From contig CAMCYM010000054.1 of assembly GCA_945883885.1 (NCBI GenBank), forward strand, positions 1 through 8,867: a stretch of DNA of 8,867 bases, written 5' to 3'. Position 1 is the first letter of the stretch. Each line of letters opens with the position of its first letter. The translations under genes were made by a program, and so were the position numbers. Shown here one piece after another: positions 5,286-8,867 of the stretch. The notes beneath the pieces were generated by a model. The model did not search any database. It was not told the DNA's origin and worked only from the letters and a program-made list of their open reading frames with translations. The stretch is from Chryseobacterium gleum (GTDB taxonomy: Bacteria > Bacteroidota > Bacteroidia > Flavobacteriales_D > Sanyastnellaceae).

Positions 5286-8117
5286 ATGGCGCAGGAGGAG
5301 GAAGCGGTCGAGTGGATTGAGGTGGAGGGCGCGCGCGAGCACAACCTCCAAGACCTCTCGTGCCGCATCCCCCGGAAGTCCCTGACGGTCATCACCGGGG
5401 TGAGCGGCAGCGGCAAGAGCAGTTTGGCCTTTGACACCCTCTACGCCGAAGGGGCACGCCGCTACCTCGAAACGTTCTCGGCCTACGCACGCCAATTCAT
5501 CGGCGGCATGGAGCGCCCCGATGTGGACGAAGTGCGCGGGCTCAGCCCGGTCATCTCGATCGAGCAAAAGACGATTTCGCGCAACCCCCGCTCGACGGTC
5601 GGCACGGTCACCGAAGTCCACGACTTCCTGCGGCTCGCCTACGCCCGCGCCGCCGACGCCTTCTCGCGCACCACCGGCGAACCCATGGTGCGGTTCACCG
5701 ACGAACAGGTCGCAGAACGCATCCTCGCCGAACACCTCGGCGCCCGGATCCTCCTGCTCGCCCCCTTCGTCCGCGGCCGCAAAGGGCACTACCGCGAGCT
5801 CCTCGAGCAGATCATGCGCCAGGGCTATGTCCGCGCCCGCATCGACGGAGCACTCGTAGAACTCAAAGCGGGCATGCGCCTCGACCGCTACAAGGTCCAC
5901 GACATCGAAGCGGTCATCGACCGGCTCGAGGTGCGTGCAGAAGACGCGCCGCGCCTGCTGCGCTCCATCCGCACCGCGATGGACAGCGGCAAGGGGACGA
6001 TGGCGGTATGCAGTGCCGACGGCACCGAGGTCCGCCACTTCAGCCGCAACCTGATGTGCCCCACCACGGGCGAGGCCTACCCGGAACCAGAGCCGAACCT
6101 CTTTTCGTTCAACTCGCCGTACGGGGCGTGTGCCGGCTGCAACGGACTCGGCGAAGTGGCCGAAGTGGACCGCGAATTGCTCGTGCCCGATCCGGCGCTT
6201 TCGCTGCGGGCCGGGGGGATTGCGCCGTTGGGCGAGCTCAAAGACAGCCGCACCTTTCACATCCTCGAGGCCCTGCTGGCCGGCGAAGGATTGACCGTGC
6301 GCACCCCGGTGGCGGAATACCCCGAAGCGCTGTGGGGGGTAATCCTCTACGGGTCCGAGCGGCCGGTGGAGCTGCCAGACCGGGCCGGAGTGCGGGTGGC
6401 TGCCGCGACATGGGACGGGCTCGTGGCGGTCGTGGAGCGGGCAGCCGGCAGCGGTTCCTCGCCGACGTTGAAGCGGTGGGCAGCGCGGTTCATGCGCAAA
6501 CACCCGTGTCCAGATTGCGCGGGGACACGCATCCACGACATCGCCCGGTCGTTCAAGCTCGACGGGAAGACGATTGCCGACCTCGGTGCGATGCCGCTGC
6601 GGGAGTTGGGCGCGTGGCTCGAAGGGGTAGAACCGGCGCTGAGCGAGCGGCAGCAGACGATCTTGCGGGAGCCGCTGAAGGAAATCCGCGCGCGGGTGGG
6701 CTTTTTGAACGACGTGGGCCTGGGATATTTGGCGCTCGACCGGGCATCGCGGACGCTTTCCGGGGGCGAGGCCCAAAGGATCCGCCTCGCCACCTCGATC
6801 GGCAGCCGCCTCACCGAAGTCCTGTACATCCTCGACGAGCCCAGCATCGGGCTGCATCCCCGCGACAACTTCCGCCTCATCGGCAGCCTCAAGGCCTTGC
6901 GCGATGCCGGCAACACGGTCGTGGTGGTCGAGCACGACGAAGAAATCATGCGGGCCAGCGACTACCTCATCGACATCGGGCCCGGTGCCGGCGTCCATGG
7001 CGGACGGCTCGTAGCCGCCGGACCGCCTGGCACCCACAGCGGCTCGGATTCCATCACCGCCCGCTACCTCGACGGCTCCCTGTCCATCCCCGTCCCAGAG
7101 GCACGTCGACCGGGCTCCGGGGCTGTGCTGCGCGTCCTCGGCGCCCGAGGCCACAACCTGAAATCCATCGACGTCGACTTCCCGCTCGGCTGCCTCATCG
7201 GCGTCAGCGGCGTCAGCGGCAGCGGCAAGAGCAGCCTCGTCAACTTGACCCTGCTGCCCGCCGTGATGAACCACCTCCTCGGCGACACCCGCAATCCGCT
7301 GCCGCACAAGGCCATCGAGGGCCTTGAGCACCTCGACAAGGTCATTCCCATTGACCAAAGCCCCATCGGCCGCACCCCCCGCTCGAACCCGGCTACCTAC
7401 ACCGGCATGTTCGACGAAATCCGGGCGCTCTTTGCCCGGCTGCCCGAAGCCGCCATCCGCGGCTACAAGCCCGGGCGGTTCAGTTTCAACGTGTCCGGCG
7501 GACGCTGCGAGGCCTGTGGCGGCGCAGGCGTTCGGACCATCGAGATGAACTTCCTGCCCGATGTCCACGTGCCCTGTGAAACCTGCCGCTCGAAGCGCTA
7601 CAACCGGGAAACGCTCGAAGTGCGATTCAAAGGCAAGTCCATCTCCGACGTCCTCGACATGACCGTGGACGAAGCCGTCGACTTCTTCGACGCGCTGCCG
7701 AAGCTGCGGAAAGTCGCCCGGACCTTGCAAGAAGTGGGACTCGGCTACATTTCCCTCGGCCAACCCTCCACCACCCTCTCCGGCGGCGAAGCCCAGCGCG
7801 TGAAACTCGCCACGGAACTGGCCCGCTCCTCCACCGGCAGCACGCTGTACCTGCTGGACGAACCCACGACCGGCCTGCACGTCCAAGACGTAGAAGTACT
7901 GCTCGGCGCGCTGCAACGCCTCGTCGCGAAGGGCAACACCGTGATTGTCATCGAGCACCACCTCGACGTGCTGAAGGTCGCCGACCACCTCATCGACATC
8001 GGCCCCGACGGCGGCGATGCCGGCGGACGCGTGGTCGCCACCGGAACGCCGGAAGCTGTGGCACGCAACAAGAAAAGTGCAACCGCACCCTACCTCTCCC
8101 GTATCCTGACCCCATGA
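5286..8117 (+). CDS. uvrA: Excinuclease ABC subunit A
   Basis: 943 aa, full length. UvrA is the damage-recognition ATPase of nucleotide excision repair; it dimerises and loads UvrB at DNA lesions. Two ABC ATPase halves are visible. The first has Walker A GVSGSGKSS at 38-46, signature LSGGEAQR at 491-498 and Walker B ILDEPS (D517, E518). The second has Walker A at 642-650, signature at 831-838 and LLDEPT (D858, E859). Residues ~130-250 cover the UvrB-binding region. Zinc-module cysteines are C282/C285, C408/C411 and C741/C744 with C764/C767. The first CxxC pair of module 1 is degenerate: C258-P-T-T261. The C-terminal insertion GRFSFNVSGGRCEACGGAG is canonical. The start lies 3 bases after the nhaC stop; the stop overlaps the LOG start (ATGA, 8114-8117). 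No LexA-type operator is apparent upstream, where nhaC abuts directly. Confidence 0.97.
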   Translation: MAQEEEAVEWIEVEGAREHNLQDLSCRIPRKSLTVITGVSGSGKSSLAFDTLYAEGARRYLETFSAYARQFIGGMERPDVDEVRGLSPVISIEQKTISRNPRSTVGTVTEVHDFLRLAYARAADAFSRTTGEPMVRFTDEQVAERILAEHLGARILLLAPFVRGRKGHYRELLEQIMRQGYVRARIDGALVELKAGMRLDRYKVHDIEAVIDRLEVRAEDAPRLLRSIRTAMDSGKGTMAVCSADGTEVRHFSRNLMCPTTGEAYPEPEPNLFSFNSPYGACAGCNGLGEVAEVDRELLVPDPALSLRAGGIAPLGELKDSRTFHILEALLAGEGLTVRTPVAEYPEALWGVILYGSERPVELPDRAGVRVAAATWDGLVAVVERAAGSGSSPTLKRWAARFMRKHPCPDCAGTRIHDIARSFKLDGKTIADLGAMPLRELGAWLEGVEPALSERQQTILREPLKEIRARVGFLNDVGLGYLALDRASRTLSGGEAQRIRLATSIGSRLTEVLYILDEPSIGLHPRDNFRLIGSLKALRDAGNTVVVVEHDEEIMRASDYLIDIGPGAGVHGGRLVAAGPPGTHSGSDSITARYLDGSLSIPVPEARRPGSGAVLRVLGARGHNLKSIDVDFPLGCLIGVSGVSGSGKSSLVNLTLLPAVMNHLLGDTRNPLPHKAIEGLEHLDKVIPIDQSPIGRTPRSNPATYTGMFDEIRALFARLPEAAIRGYKPGRFSFNVSGGRCEACGGAGVRTIEMNFLPDVHVPCETCRSKRYNRETLEVRFKGKSISDVLDMTVDEAVDFFDALPKLRKVARTLQEVGLGYISLGQPSTTLSGGEAQRVKLATELARSSTGSTLYLLDEPTTGLHVQDVEVLLGALQRLVAKGNTVIVIEHHLDVLKVADHLIDIGPDGGDAGGRVVATGTPEAVARNKKSATAPYLSRILTP

Positions 8118-8800
8118 AGGTGTTCAAACAACGCGACTGGAACGAAACGAAATCGAACGATGCCTGGTCCATTTTCAAGATCATGGGCGAGTTCGTCATG
8201 GGCTTCGAAGCGCTGCAGCGCATCGGCCCGTGCATCAGCATTTACGGCTCGGCCCGCATGAAAGAGGGCTCCCCCGTGTACGAAGCGGCGCGGGAAGTGG
8301 CCTTCGCCTTGAGCGAGCGCGGCTTCGGGGTCATCACCGGCGGCGGTCCGGGCGTGATGGAAGCCGGCAACCGCGGGGCGTCAGAAGCCGGCGGAACCTC
8401 CGTGGGCCTCAACATCGAACTGCCATTCGAGCAGCACAACAACCCCTACATCGACCACGACAAGAGCATCGACTTCGATTATTTCTTCGTCCGCAAAGTC
8501 ATGTTCGTCAAGTACTCACAGGGGTTTGTTGTGATGCCCGGCGGCTACGGTACGCTCGACGAGCTGTTCGAGGCCCTGACCCTCGTGCAGACGTCGAAGG
8601 TGGATCCGGTGCCCATCATTCTGTACGATTCGAAGTTTTGGGGCGGGCTCGTGGAGTGGATCCGCAAGACCTTGCTCACGGAGTATGCCACCATTTCGCC
8701 GAAGGACCCGGACCTCGTCCACCTTGCGGATTCTCCGAAGGAAGTGGTGGACATCATCGATCGTTTTTATGCCAAATCCATCCTGCGCCCGAACTTCTGA
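8114..8800 (+). CDS. LOG family protein (TIGR00730), probable nucleoside 5'-monophosphate phosphoribohydrolase
   Basis: 228 aa with a Rossmann-like lysine-decarboxylase-like (LOG) fold. Characterised LOG proteins release the base from cytokinin riboside 5'-monophosphates or related purine nucleotides such as AMP; the lysine-decarboxylase label is a historical mis-annotation. Motifs seen: GPCISIYGSAR (38-48), GGGPGVMEAGNRGA (76-89), R127 in FFVRKVMF, and the signature PGGYGTLDE (142-150, with E150). R127 and E150 are the expected catalytic/substrate residues. The N-terminal WNETKSNDAWSIFKIMGEFV segment is typical of Bacteroidota members. The start ATG overlaps the uvrA stop, so translation is probably coupled to uvrA. 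The real substrate in this organism is unknown; cytokinin production should not be assumed. Confidence 0.92.
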   Translation: MKVFKQRDWNETKSNDAWSIFKIMGEFVMGFEALQRIGPCISIYGSARMKEGSPVYEAAREVAFALSERGFGVITGGGPGVMEAGNRGASEAGGTSVGLNIELPFEQHNNPYIDHDKSIDFDYFFVRKVMFVKYSQGFVVMPGGYGTLDELFEALTLVQTSKVDPVPIILYDSKFWGGLVEWIRKTLLTEYATISPKDPDLVHLADSPKEVVDIIDRFYAKSILRPNF

Positions 8801-8837
8801 CCGTGTAACTTCGCCCCACCTCAAACGTCTCCTTCCC
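8801..8837 (+). promoter_or_regulatory. Short intergenic region with possible -7 element
   Basis: Between the LOG stop and the next ATG lies TAACTTCG (8806-8813), one mismatch from the Bacteroidota -7 consensus TAnnTTTG and 24 bases before the ATG at 8838. It resembles TACCTTCG before nusB. No clear -33 element or terminator hairpin is visible, so read-through from the uvrA-LOG run is also possible. Confidence 0.35.
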
Positions 8838-8867
8838 ATGCGCACCTTCCTCGCCACCGCCCTCATC
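8838..8867 (+). CDS. Start of a probable exported protein, cut by window edge
   Basis: The ATG at 8838 opens 10 codons (MRTFLATALI) before the window ends. One Arg followed by a hydrophobic run looks like the beginning of a signal peptide, and the 37-bp spacing with a possible -7 motif upstream suits a gene start. Too little is present to name a family. Confidence 0.5.
   Translation, partial: MRTFLATALI

Noticed and set aside
4992..7988. 998-codon open frame on the minus strand, antisense to uvrA
   Set aside because: Its translation has no recognisable domain, and the plus strand encodes a full, canonical UvrA. Long antisense frames are expected opposite high-GC genes.

Overview
The window looks like chromosomal DNA from a high-GC member of the Bacteroidota (possibly Flavobacteriales-like; the order is a guess). 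Five things point there: a DUF4249 lipoprotein, a NusB of over 300 residues with a long N-terminal part, the nusB / DUF1573 lipoprotein / yajC gene order, a LOG protein of the Bacteroidota type, and the lack of Shine-Dalgarno sequences before the start codons. Composition and codon use look even throughout. I see no rRNA, tRNA, transposase, integrase or CRISPR array.

Layout. On the minus strand (1-1888) a short operon runs leftward: a DUF4249 outer-surface lipoprotein, then, after 4 bases, a MuiA-like DUF4140/DUF4139 secreted protein that leaves the window at base 1. A 52-bp divergent gap (1889-1940) separates it from a plus-strand run: nusB, a DUF1573 lipoprotein (overlapping nusB as ATGA), a 141-bp repeat-rich gap, yajC, nhaC (1-base gap), uvrA (3-base gap) and a LOG-family phosphoribohydrolase (overlapping uvrA as ATGA). 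After a 37-bp gap a new gene starts at 8838 and only its first 10 codons are present.

How the genes relate. nusB (rRNA antitermination), yajC (Sec accessory), nhaC (Na+/H+ exchange), uvrA (nucleotide excision repair) and LOG (nucleotide 5'-monophosphate phosphoribohydrolase) are housekeeping genes packed tightly enough to be co-transcribed, not one pathway. The minus-strand pair is envelope-related.

The least ordinary stretch is 3331-3487. It holds a G8 homopolymer inside the end of the DUF1573 gene, a hexamer tandem array (GAGNNN) across that gene's stop codon, and two nearly identical 13-bp hairpin palindromes just before yajC. Losing one G from the G8 tract would put the whole hexamer array in frame as an alternating Glu-x peptide, so this could be a slippage-controlled C-terminal extension; that is a hypothesis. 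I found no convincing new multi-gene system.
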